Assembly (NCBI RefSeq): GCF_036785885.1
Contig: NC_092329.1
Span: forward strand, 6,944,001-7,008,000
Source of the DNA: Coffea arabica
Taxonomy: Eukaryota; Streptophyta; Magnoliopsida; Gentianales; Rubiaceae
Direction: 5' to 3'
Length of the DNA: 64,000 nt
The notes beneath the pieces were generated by a model. It did not search any database. It was given only the letters and a program-made list of their open reading frames with translations, and was not told where the DNA came from. A program made the translations under genes and the position numbers. This document shows, in pieces, positions 47,299 to 57,944 of the stretch (its first letter is position 1; each line of letters begins with the position of its first letter).

Positions 47299-50200
47299 AG
47301 CTGAAACCCTGAAATTTTTTAATGTGTTGGGTTGAATTTTTGTCCAAGAGATATTCTGGCCTCTAGTTTCTTGCTTCATTCCCCCACCTTAATCACTTAC
47401 TTCTCTTTTTAATATCTATATATATATATATATATAATTTTCTAATTCTCCTGGTTGTGGTGGTGGTGGGGGGACGTCTTTGTAATATTGATGTGTCTCT
47501 TAGCTAGTTGGTTATAATGGGACGAAATATTCTGTCATGTGCATGCAGTACTCTCTGTTAGCCCTCCAGGCGTCCGATCATTCATCCCGTGGTGCCTGTT
47601 CTGTTCCATGCGGCTTTCTGGGAAGAAAAAATTGTAGTTTAAGATTGAAATGAATAAAATTTTAGATGTGGATTGAAGTCCCAATTTTTTTTTTGTCTTT
47701 TCTTTTCCTTTTTCTTTTGACCTACAAGAATGGTGTCCCATGACTGGAACAGTGGAAGTTGAACATTCTCGTACATGAATCTGGAGGAGTTCAAAATTCT
47801 TGTCGTTGAAATTTTAAAAAAGAAAATCATTTGCAACAAAGCGCCTGAATTCTTCCAAATTCTAGTAAAGCCACAAGACTTCTTTCAAATACAAATTTCC
47901 AGTTTTTACCGTTCTTAATTATCTTTCTCAAATAGGTGAACACTGAATGTCATGTCATGCACTGTTGATGTTCTCTTTTTATTCCTTTCTTTCTTGATTT
48001 TGAAACAAAAATTAAGCATAAAATATAGTAAATTCTCCTGGGGTGGTTTGTCTATGGCACGCACAAAAACCATTTCTTGATTTTGAAAAAAAAAAAATTA
48101 ACGGTAGAAACCGAATGCTTGTCTCCCTTTGTTTATTTTTTTCCCTTTTACTATTCTTGAGGTTCATTATTAGCAACACAGTTTCTATTTGGTAACAAAT
48201 TATTAGACAATATAAATGGGCTGAGACATGTATATGAACCGTGAAGCAGTTAAGAGAAGCCGAACGCATCTGTTTGGCTATTAGATGACAATGTACAAGT
48301 ACTCTCCCAACTTTCTTGAAAAGAAATTGGCTTAATAGAAATATTCAGGGCCACAAACTAGTCCTCTTTCTGCTATTGCTCCCATCAAACAAGACAAGCA
48401 TCGCGAATTCAAAAACTAATGAATTAAGAAACTGAACGTATTTCAGAGTAAAACTAAAGTAGTACTACTTTCCTTAAAAAAAAAAAAAAGAGGAAAGAAG
48501 AAGACAAAGATATATAAGGGAAAAAATTCAGTTGAACAAGTGAAACCATTCCAAGGTAGATCAAAGCAGAAATCTTATAAAGTTAATTAAACATCTAATA
48601 CTTGTTCTTGATTGATTATCTTAACTGATTATATATTCTGATTTTAGATAATCAATTTTTGTGATGTTCTCGATTGCTTTTTATACTCTAGTTATAGATT
48701 TTTTTTTGTAATGGCCAAAAAAGGTAAAATCTATAACCATCGAAATAGAAAAGTTTTTCGCTGATTCTAATTATTCTCCATAATCAATTTTTATAATTAG
48801 ATATTATAAAATCTAAACAACCGAGAACAAAACCATAATTGTGAGACTCAACATGACATTTTATTGAGATATCAAATGTTCTGCGTACCTAATTGTATTT
48901 CATTGAATAATATATCCTCCGATTGGAAATTGTTATTCTATGAAGTGGTTAATGGAGATCGAGCGACAAGTTGGGTGCTCTATTTTTTTTTTTGTCGAGA
49001 TCATTCTCTAAGCTGATATTGTGACTATTTTAAAGTTTAAACCTAACAAAAAAAAAAAAAAAAAAAAACCTACCTAAGGACCCATTAGTTTGGAGATATA
49101 ATTGTCATGAAATTAGTTCTCTATGAAGGGTGTTTTAGAAAGTTTTGTTAGTATCCGTAGGCATGATTCTGTCTTTGATTCATGAGGTGTTAGATTCGCC
49201 ATCTCTTTGTCTCCTTTGCAATGGGTTAAAGCCCCACGTTGACGAGCGTGCATCCGTTCACATTGTACACAGAATAAACAATGATGCTATGCAGATGCTG
49301 ACGGCCTGATCAGCAGCTAGGAGATGTGGGGAAAATTCTAGCTACCTTCAGCCGTCTCCCTCCCAGCAATTAACACTGACTAGAACTGTCATTATTATTG
49401 CTCATCATATCATGTTGACGTTTTACATTCTTTTTCCTCTTTGGCCAAATGATTTGAGTTTCCTTTGGAAAATTGAAAAGGGAAAGAAACGTAAAGCATT
49501 TGATTTGGGTTCAGACTGGCCGTGATGCATGGTTTTTCTTTATTTGGATGATGACTGCTATTAGAATTCTTCTTGCTGACATTTTTTCTTTCTGAAGATG
49601 TAAAGGGATGCACTCATTCTGGCAGACTGGAAAAGGCGATAAAGAATCTAAACTCCACTGCTTAAAGCATATTCAAATGACTCCCAAGTGTTGCAAATTT
49701 AGCACTCTCATGATAGATTAGATCTGTTTTGAGTCAATTTCTCCAAATCTTAGGACGACCGGCTAGTACTTGATCAGTACATTTATCAAGACTTAAATAC
49801 CTCAATCCGAACAGAAGATATTATGGCTATTTTCTTTTTTATTTCCTTAAAAAAAATTAAAAACAATAGTGATCTCCCTAGCTACTATCTCCTTGATGAC
49901 CTCTCGGCAAACATCTTATCAACTAGACTGAATTTCGCTGTTATAGTAATTTTTAATATGAAAGTCTAGAATTTTAATGGGATGTGTTCCTAAGTTTCAA
50001 AATACTTACCTTCTTCTCAAATAGCTAAGCAAATTTTGGTACAAAATCAAATATTCTTTGGGACACGTTGACATTGATGGTTCAATCTCTCATTCCTTTT
50101 CTTTCTGTTTTACCACATTAGAGAATCAGAGGTAAAATCAGGTACTAATGATAACTCAGGAGCGATGAATGTTGGGAACAGAGAACGCACACGGGAGAAC

Positions 50201-52090
50201 ACTATCATCATATTTGTTTGCCACACAAACAATCATAAGGGGATTGACCCTCTGAACAGGTTGATGTCAAACCAAACGAGAAGCAACATCACCGGTCTCA
50301 TGAGTTCTTTCTCGTGCTTCTCCACGGCATCGATCACAAGAATCTACTCGGCTACCAGCCATGAAAGTTCATTCTTCCTAAACATAGCTCAGTTTTATTT
50401 CTCAACAGGCGATTATATATAGTTCCCAATTTTTTTTTTAAGAAAAATAAGAAGTAATATAGTAGAAGAATTTTTTCGAACAAAACCAAACCCATCTTAA
50501 ATTTATAAATATAATTAGATTAATCTTTACAGCACGGTCAATCCACACGATGCATGTAATATGTGCAAAAGTTATAATTTAAAATTTGGAGGAAGATTAT
50601 GCATCATCATATATTCAAACCTGCAGCATCATATATTATGCTGCAGGAAAGATTAATCCAAGGTTGTATAAGATGATGCTCTCGTACATCTTGGTAGTTG
50701 CATTGACCTTATAGAATCAAACGCTAATAATTTCTTTTAAGAAAAAGTTCATTTTGATGCTACCAACAAGTGAGTCTTTCTCCGGCAAAAGCAAACAACT
50801 TTTCAACTATTCGTATGTTCTTGTCACGTATAAATGCTTCATATGCGAACAGAGTATGGAAGTAAAGTCCACAAATCTTCCAAGTAAGTTACTCATGCAT
50901 TCATTGTATCATATTATATTACTGCAAATAAAGCAATCCTGCTTTAGGAGATAGAGCTCATGTGATTAATGAAGATGACCAGTGATAGGACTTAAAGTTG
51001 TACGTAAAAGGCTTAAAAAGGTATCATGCTTTCTGATAAATCTCTGAACTCTTCCCCATAGAGTGGCAGCCCCGCTAGTATTTTATTTTTATCCCCTTCT
51101 CTCTTCATTCCATCTTTTAAACTTTTTGATCATCGATAACGCTTTCTCTTGGTTTTCTTCACTTTGATTTGGACAATGTTGGCAATCGGCTCTGTCTGTC
51201 TCCAAATATCAAATCTTCGCCAAATGGTCTTTTAAAGCTATGGGGCTTTTTAAATGATTTATAGAGATGGGGGCAAGTCTAATGACATGAATCGAATAAA
51301 CTAGGGTATTAATGTTCATGTGTTGGAATCCGTCAGAAATAAGGTGAAGATGTCTCATTTAACTTTAAAAAATATGTCTTTGCATTTAAGAACTAGTATT
51401 TTAAATTTAGATTGAAATTAATTGTCGTCCTTCGGGAAAAAAGAACAAAAAACTAAATAATCGACCGACTCAATTTAGATTGAATATCGGTACAACAGAT
51501 TTCCAAAAAATTGAATTTTTAATTTCCAAATTCTCAATTACCGACCGAATTACCGAATTTCACATTTTAGTAAAACACATGTTTCATATATTGCATACCT
51601 ACCAATATATCATATTACATATTGATCTATATGTGAGTAATGTTATAAGTTAGATTTCGTGCTTTTACACAAAGCTTAAATGTGTATTAGTTAAGTAATT
51701 AATAACTTCTACAATGCTAATTACACATTAAATATTCTAACTAATCTCTATTAGAAAATTGTATTTTAAAATTTTGGATATCACCTATTCTTCTGAAATT
51801 CAATTATTAATATCCACATTACCAAGTAAAAAAATTTGAATAGTGATTGGATGTTAGTCTTGTAGAGAAAAACTAAACTTTTTATGTTCAAATTATTGAT
51901 TATAGGCTGAAGAACACCCTTACCCATTAATGGATACATTGTCAGTTTAGAAAAGATAAATCCCGTATTTCGCTTGTGCAAAATAACGTTGTCAGCTCCA
52001 ACCTTTAAAATGGTACTAGTATTCTGCACTAAAGATAAAGAATGCATATGGCAAGCCTTTATTTAATTTGGACCTTTAGACGTTTCACTC
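47299..52090. other. Spacer downstream of the bHLH gene
   Basis: Presumed 3' UTR with a short (TA)n tract at 47409-47437, then AT-rich sequence. The open frames (for example 49410-49613, 50165-50422, 51781-52047) have no recognisable product. No element could be delimited. Confidence 0.45.
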
Positions 52091-52439
52091 ATTTTTGGAC
52101 CCAAGGTGTCAGCCAGCCCAAGCCGAAGATTTTCTACCACCCACTCTATCCTGTGCTTCCACAATGCTGACCCTCTGAATTCTCTCACTTTCATAGGCCC
52201 AAACTTCAAGCAATCATTAAATGCCTCTCTACGCTTGAGCCCAATCTTCAATGGAAAAATATTTGGTCCATCATTGATACAGCGAGGCACTCTAAAATAC
52301 TCCAAAAATAATTCAAATATACAAAATCACAGAAATAAAAAAAAATAATAAATATAGCAATTCCTAGTCCTACCACTTACTTTCTCCTTCCACCTACCAC
52401 ACACCACCACTCACTGTCATTGCCCCTCCTATCCTCCTT

Positions 52440-52685
52440 ACTCCTTTGCGTACCACCGTCCCTTTTCCCTTCCTTCTCCTCCTCCTCCTTTTTTTCTCCT
52501 CCTCTCTCTTCCTTTTTCTCCTTTCCCCTTCTTTCTTCTCTTCCCTCCTCCCTTTACCTCTCTTCCTCTTCCTTGGCAACTCCCCTTACAACTGGAGGAG
52601 AAAGGAAAAAAAGGGAGGGGCAATGGCGACTATGGAGGAGAGAGGAAGAAGGAGAGAAGAGGCAGCGGTAGTGGTGGTGGAGAGT
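52440..52685. repeat. Polypyrimidine tract followed by a polypurine tract
   Basis: About 130 bases of C/T (52445-52573) are followed, after a short GGCAACTCCC-type linker, by about 90 bases mostly of G/A. The two halves can pair as an imperfect hairpin or form triplex DNA. Open frames on both strands here are artefacts of composition. Confidence 0.7.
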
Positions 52686-52689
52686 TAGC

Positions 52690-52890
52690 AAATTTTTAAA
52701 AATATCTCAATAAAATTTTAAATTTCAAAAACGCCTTAAAATATATCTCGAAAAACACTAAATTTATACGAACTATCTGTAGTGGTAAGTTTTTGAAATA
52801 CAATGTTATAGTAAAATTTTGCAAAAATTTCCAAAAACACCTAATCCACATGATGGTAAGTATTTGAAATACAGTGCTATAGTAAAATTG
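52690..52890. repeat. Degraded MITE with a direct duplication
   Basis: GGTAAGTTTTTGAAATACAA (from 52786) recurs as GGTAAGTATTTGAAATACAG (from 52855), each followed by TG(T/C)TATAGTAAAATT. The text TACAGTGCTATAGTAAA and CACCTAATCCA is of the 'GTTTGGATT' MITE family. Confidence 0.4.
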
Positions 52891-54065
52891 TCTTGTGTGG
52901 GATGCATCACTTTTACATGGGTGAGCTCTTCTTCGGTAGGGTTTCTCCCCAATTTCCCTTAATGCACATTTAGAGAAAAGTCTATAGTTCCTTTAAGGAA
53001 TCATTCCCTTAATTTCTATCTCTTAATAATAGTAATACTTTAAATTAAAAAAAAATAAAGTTCAAACAATTTAAGAGTCTAAAAAATTAATTTCATCATG
53101 CAATGGTGAATTTAACTTGAGAGTATGATATCCAAAAGTGATTATAGATACTCCCCACATTTAGATGCTTGACAGTTGACACATGTATTTATATAATACC
53201 AAGGGTTGAAATCGATTATAGCTAATGATGGTCTTAACTTTAGTTAAATATAGTCAAACTTCCTAATTCAGATCTCAATAATTTTCTTACCAATTTGCTA
53301 CACAAAAATCTTATCACACCACAACCACTGATTGCACCTAATAATCATGACGTAAAGAAAAAATACATAAAAGAATTCGTGTTAGTGCACTGTGAAAATT
53401 AAATAGAGAAGGTGCATAATTTTTTTTACTCGCAATCACACACCAATGATTGAGACTAGTAAGAGGTGGGATATTCGCGGTATCAGAATGCATCAATCAA
53501 GTATGATTAAATGGTGACGGTGGCAAGACCATTGTTGATTATCTTGCAGGTAGAGTTGAGCCTAATCGTTCATCAGCGTTCTTGCCAATACATCGCAGGA
53601 AAGAAATGAATTGCAAATTGGATTTCCTCCACGCAAGAAGGTGATGGGCTATTAGCACCTGAAAGCCAAGTTCGAAGAACATATGATGTTATCCACCCTT
53701 TATGCACATAGAAATTTGAAATGAAATGATTGCAACAAAATAGAAGAAGATGGCTAATTCAAAAAATCTTCAACAATTTACAAGCAATTTTAGAACCGTA
53801 TCAATTGGTAAATCCAATTGCGAGTTGACTGGATATCTTGACAGAATCAAATGAATTTCAGACCTAGACTGTCCCCGTCCCTTTCGTGATGCATATTACA
53901 CTTCTGCATTTACCTCTTGGTATAATTTGGACTAACTTTTTCCGCAGCTTGAAATTGGCGAATTTGTAAACAGCTCTTGTACGGTACTTTTCTTGCTAGT
54001 GTTACAAGCCAATGGGTATCACTCTGTTTTGCATTGAGCCAAAATTCTTCAGGAATATGCCATCT
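52891..54065. other. Spacer between the MITE and the ATL52/54-like gene
   Basis: AT-rich, includes the presumed 3' UTR of the minus-strand RING gene near 53930-54065. A more balanced stretch at 53500-53700 has no recognisable frame. Confidence 0.4.
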
Positions 54066-55250
54066 TCACAAGGGAAGTGATGAGTTGCTTCTTGAACTTT
54101 GCCTGGATAAAAATGACCTCCCAGCATATGAAAACGATCTCTTCATCCTAACAGGTCCCATATGCAGAAATTGTGTAATTGAAGAACTCCCATTGCTAAT
54201 CCTAGGCGTCCTAGAATTTTCACCGACGACGCTCTCTCCAGAAACATGGTCTGCCTCAACATCTTGATCCACTGGGGTATCCTCAAATTCAGCCAACCGC
54301 ATGTTAGCAACAGCACCATTGATATTTGCAGCCAACAAAGAATCCACTGAAACAGACCTTCTCATTGGTTGCATCTCAAATTTCCCTCCCTCCATCATCG
54401 ATTTATCGTGTGAATCATCAGTTACCCAAAATTTTGCAGCTTCCACAACCCGTCCATCCTGATGAACCTCTGGAAATTCAGTGATTTCCCCTGTAGGACC
54501 TCCCCCGTTTTCACGAAATTCATTTTCCCTTGTATGATTAGTACTCAATTCTTCATCATCTTCCGGATTCTCCACCTGGGAAGCTTCACCCGGGCGCATG
54601 TTATGAGAATTAATCCCAACTGAAGCCACCACAGGAGTAGCTGCGGCACTGGAAACAATACCAGCACGACAAACGGGACAATTTGTGTGAGACCTCAACC
54701 AGGCATCGATGCAAGGAACGTGAAAGGCATGGCTACATTTTGGTAACAACCTAAGAGTTTCATCATCTCGAAACTCATTCAAACAAACCGAGCACTCAGT
54801 CCCTTCGATGAAGTTATCACCTTTCTTGTACCTGAAAATCGTGATAGCTTCAATAACTGATGGCTGTAGACCAATCGTGTTTATGTACCAAATGGGATGA
54901 TCAATGCCCGGGCCACGATTTTCATTCAGGAACTCTTCATCAGCAGCTCCTCGCTGCTGTTGCCGCGGCCTAGAACGATTACATGCCAAGAAATACTTGA
55001 CCACTATAAAATAGTAGCAGACAAGAAGGAAGCAGCTAGCAAACGACGTTCCTAAGACTATGACAAGAGGGGAAACGTGATGGCCTTGTTTAGCTGACGA
55101 ATTGTGAGCTATTGGTGGTGGCACCGTTGCCGGAGGAGGTATTGAGTATGTATAAGGATAGCAACCCTCCTGGCATGTTGAACCGCAAATCTCTGGACAA
55201 GAAATGGTGTCGTTACCTTTCGTAAATGGATGTAATTTTCTGTGCCTCAT
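54066..55250 (-). CDS. RING-H2 E3 ubiquitin ligase, ATL52/ATL54-like
   Basis: Single-exon membrane-bound ubiquitin ligase, 394 residues, ATG at 55248-55250. Layout: Cys-rich N-terminus (C18, C22, C26, C30; CPEICGSTCQEGC), Pro-rich spacer, transmembrane helix (about 61-84), acidic linker, GLQ in place of the usual GLD motif (127-129), and a RING-H2 finger with C153, C156, C172, H174, H177, C180, C191 and C194. The block SVIEAITIFRYKKGDNFIEG before the finger is typical of the ATL51-54 subgroup (family knowledge). The tail is acidic and ends in a Ser-rich segment (RQSSRSNSSLPL). It is not a recent duplicate of the ATL6-like gene 20 kb away, since only the finger is similar. Substrates are unknown. 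Confidence 0.92.
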   Translation of the reverse strand: MRHRKLHPFTKGNDTISCPEICGSTCQEGCYPYTYSIPPPATVPPPIAHNSSAKQGHHVSPLVIVLGTSFASCFLLVCYYFIVVKYFLACNRSRPRQQQRGAADEEFLNENRGPGIDHPIWYINTIGLQPSVIEAITIFRYKKGDNFIEGTECSVCLNEFRDDETLRLLPKCSHAFHVPCIDAWLRSHTNCPVCRAGIVSSAAATPVVASVGINSHNMRPGEASQVENPEDDEELSTNHTRENEFRENGGGPTGEITEFPEVHQDGRVVEAAKFWVTDDSHDKSMMEGGKFEMQPMRRSVSVDSLLAANINGAVANMRLAEFEDTPVDQDVEADHVSGESVVGENSRTPRISNGSSSITQFLHMGPVRMKRSFSYAGRSFLSRQSSRSNSSLPL

Positions 55251-55740
55251 CAGTGCTGTGTGGGGGAAGAATTGAGGGTAGAAGATAGGAAGGGACTGAG
55301 GGAGACGAGGAATATTATTGTTTTGGTCAGTTGATTTTCTTGAACAATGAAGAGGAAATTTGGTTGCATTAGCGTTGAAACGAGGCAGTGTTTTAGACTA
55401 AAGAAACTCCGGATTTCGTACTTTAGTTGCCACGTTGTGTTCATAGGTGAAGAAAATAATATGCAAATCTTTTTTCAAGTTCTCGTGGAAGACTTTTCTG
55501 TGTTTGAGTTAATTGTATTATTCATCAACTGATGACGGTCTCTCGTCATTTTCCTTTCTTTCTTTTTTTTTTTTATTGTTTAGAATCAAGTCTTTTTGTC
55601 AAATTGAAAATTCTGCAGCTCAATTTGTTAGCCACAGAAAATCAGTGCTACCAACTACCAACCTGCCATGCTGCAAAACATAGCACGGTCCTGGCCTTAA
55701 ATTATTTTCCAATATTCTCACAAGAAGTCCTGGCCTCTAT
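55251..55740. other. Upstream region of the ATL52/54-like gene
   Basis: Presumed promoter of the minus-strand gene. No convincing TATA box is seen. A T-rich tract lies at 55560-55576. Confidence 0.4.
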
Positions 55741-55748
55741 CATAGCAC

Positions 55749-56074
55749 TAGGACTGCAAACGAACCGAATCAAGTCGAGTTTTGATCTAATCGAGTCGAA
55801 ATTCGACATAATTTCATTGAACTCGAACTCGAGGTCGACGAGCTGACAATTTCAAGCTTGAGCTTGAGTTCGACTTGATTCGAGCCGAGCTCGAGTTCGA
55901 AAAAAATAAAAAATAATTATTTTATTTTTTAAAAAATAAATAAAATAAATATTTTTTTTCTTAATAAATAATAAAATATTAAGGATATATATGTAATTTT
56001 ATTATTAAAATTTAAAAAATATAAAATATATATATACTTAAAATTAAAAATATTTATATACTTAAAATTAAAAA

Positions 56075-56146
<72 letters not shown>

Positions 56147-56294
56147 TCGAGCTCACGACGAGCTTAATATTTTGAGCTCGAGTTCGAGCTCGATTTCTAC
56201 TCGAGCCAACCCGAACTCGACTCAAGTTTGATATTGATCGAGTTCGAGTCGAGCTTGACCCGCTCGCGAGCGGCTCGATTCGTTTGCAGCCCTA
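55749..56294. mobile_element. hAT-like MITE with 8-bp duplication and (AT)n core
   Basis: 546 bp. The left end TAGGACTGCAAACGAACCGA and the right end, reversed (TAGGGCTGCAAACGAATCGA), are inverted repeats, flanked by a perfect 8-bp duplication CATAGCAC (55741-55748 and 56295-56302). Both arms are full of GAGCTCGAGTTCGA-like text. The centre is an (AT)n microsatellite of about 66 bp (56078-56145). No transposase, so it is mobilised in trans by a hAT transposase (inference). Confidence 0.85.
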
Positions 56295-56302
56295 CATAGC
56301 AC

Positions 56303-57638
56303 AATATACTAACGAACTTCTGAAAATTATCACCTACTCACCCTGTCTCCCCTTTCTCCACGCACAATAATAATAATAACCACTCGCCAAGTCAAGTCTA
56401 TGTATGATGTGGGTACAAAGAAAACAGCTACATGTACACATGAAAAAAAATTAAATTAAATTAAATTTTATATACACTGACCGTGTATGCACTATCACGG
56501 TTGGATATACGACACATATGCAAAATTTGAGTTTCACATTCAAATTCGAATTATGTGTCATGCATCTTAATGGTAAAAATATATACATTATCAGTGTGTA
56601 AAAGATTAATCCAAAAAATTATGAGTGGTTCTTCCAAACTGACTGACTACTAACTACATACAAACAACAGGATTGTTACGAGCAAAACTTAATTTCAATA
56701 TGCGCACAATGTGTATAAATTTTATCTTTTGAGCCAACTGTTATTAGTATTATACTCATGAATGCTGCTCTGAACTTTCATGGGATTTATGCAATAACAG
56801 TCCTTTTTTTCTTTTCTTTTCTTTTTTTTTGGGGTCATTTGTTTCGTAGTTGTTGTTCGATGTGGAGAGGCCAGGACTCAGGAGGAGTGATTAAGGTGGG
56901 TGTTGAGTATTGAACAGTGAGACAGCCCTTTCAACTTTCATGATGTTTGCCTGTTTGGTGATAAGTCCACATCAGATGTATATTTTACGCAACAATTTGT
57001 TTGGTTGGTGAAAATCAAAAGTTAGTGAGCCAAATCAGGCGGTGAATTATATGTCACGATCCCTTCCCTTCCCTTCCCTTCCCCCACACACACAACCCAC
57101 AAAAAAATATGTCACGAAATGGTCAGTCGGTGGCCGTCGTCGGAATGGACTTTATATCTTCAATGTTTATCCAAATTTCTCATGATCTATCCTATAGACG
57201 GTGTTTGTTCACCTAGAACGTTAATCCATCAATGGACGTTTCGTATATGGATTGAGACATTACCGAGGAATCCAATTTGCTATCACCTATCTATTTTGGA
57301 CGTATGTATCTAAAAATATGTATTGCTACTTCATTTTTTTTTTCACTTGTTTGTTTTCCGGATAAGAGGTAGGGGATACTCAAATTGGCATCTAAGTCTG
57401 ATACTGAAAAATTCATTACTCAAATAATTAGCAAGAGAAATGACTAGTTTTCTCTTCTATATATAACAAGTTAAACATCTTATCTTACAATATATAATGG
57501 GGAGAAGTCACTTTTTAGTGTAAACACATAGTCAGAGAATTAAAGATTTAAAGGGAAAAAAAACAACTTTTTGGATGCAAAAATAAATTTTCTCAAGTTT
57601 CAAAATGCTTTTCCTGACCAAAAAAGGCAATATACATA

Positions 57639-57640
<2 letters not shown>
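56303..57640. other. Intergenic region, no gene recognised
   Basis: AT-rich, with a CTTCCCTTCCCTTCC run at about 57062-57082. The short frame at 57119-57313 has no recognisable product. Confidence 0.45.

Positions 57641-57642
<2 letters not shown>

Positions 57643-57694
<52 letters not shown>
57643..57694. repeat. (TG)n(TA)n microsatellite
   Basis: TGTGTGTGTA leads into about 22 TA dinucleotides directly before the MITE at 57702. Confidence 0.85.
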
Positions 57695-57701
<7 letters not shown>

Positions 57702-57944
57702 TAGGCCCGTTTGGCAAGTGAGTTTTTTGGGTGTTTGTTTAAAACTTTACTGTAACTTATTGTAGAAGTTTTTAAAAAAAATTTTGAAGTGCGTAAATTT
57801 TTGAATATTTTGAAATGTATGTTTAAAAACTTTGAAAAGTTTTGTGAGGTTACAAACAAGACCAAAAAAAACTTGGTAAAAACTCAAGTCAAAAACTTGT
57901 AGCAGACAAACTTGGTAAAAAACTCAAGTGCCAAACAAGGCCTA
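57702..57944. mobile_element. hAT-like MITE next to a microsatellite
   Basis: The ends TAGGCCCGTTTGGCAAGTGA and, reversed on the right, TAGGCCTTGTTTGGCACTTG are inverted repeats. 243 bp. The same family occurs at 12760-12965. The AT-rich flanks do not give a clear 8-bp duplication. An internal duplication of ACTTGGTAAAAA(A)CTCAAG lies near the right end. Confidence 0.7.

Noticed and set aside
52394-52688. Several overlapping Leu/Ser-rich or Lys/Arg/Glu-rich open frames
   Set aside because: Direct consequence of the polypyrimidine/polypurine composition.
56078-56225. Open frames encoding long Tyr-Ile repeats (also at 13670 and 57643)
   Set aside because: Translations of AT microsatellites, not proteins.
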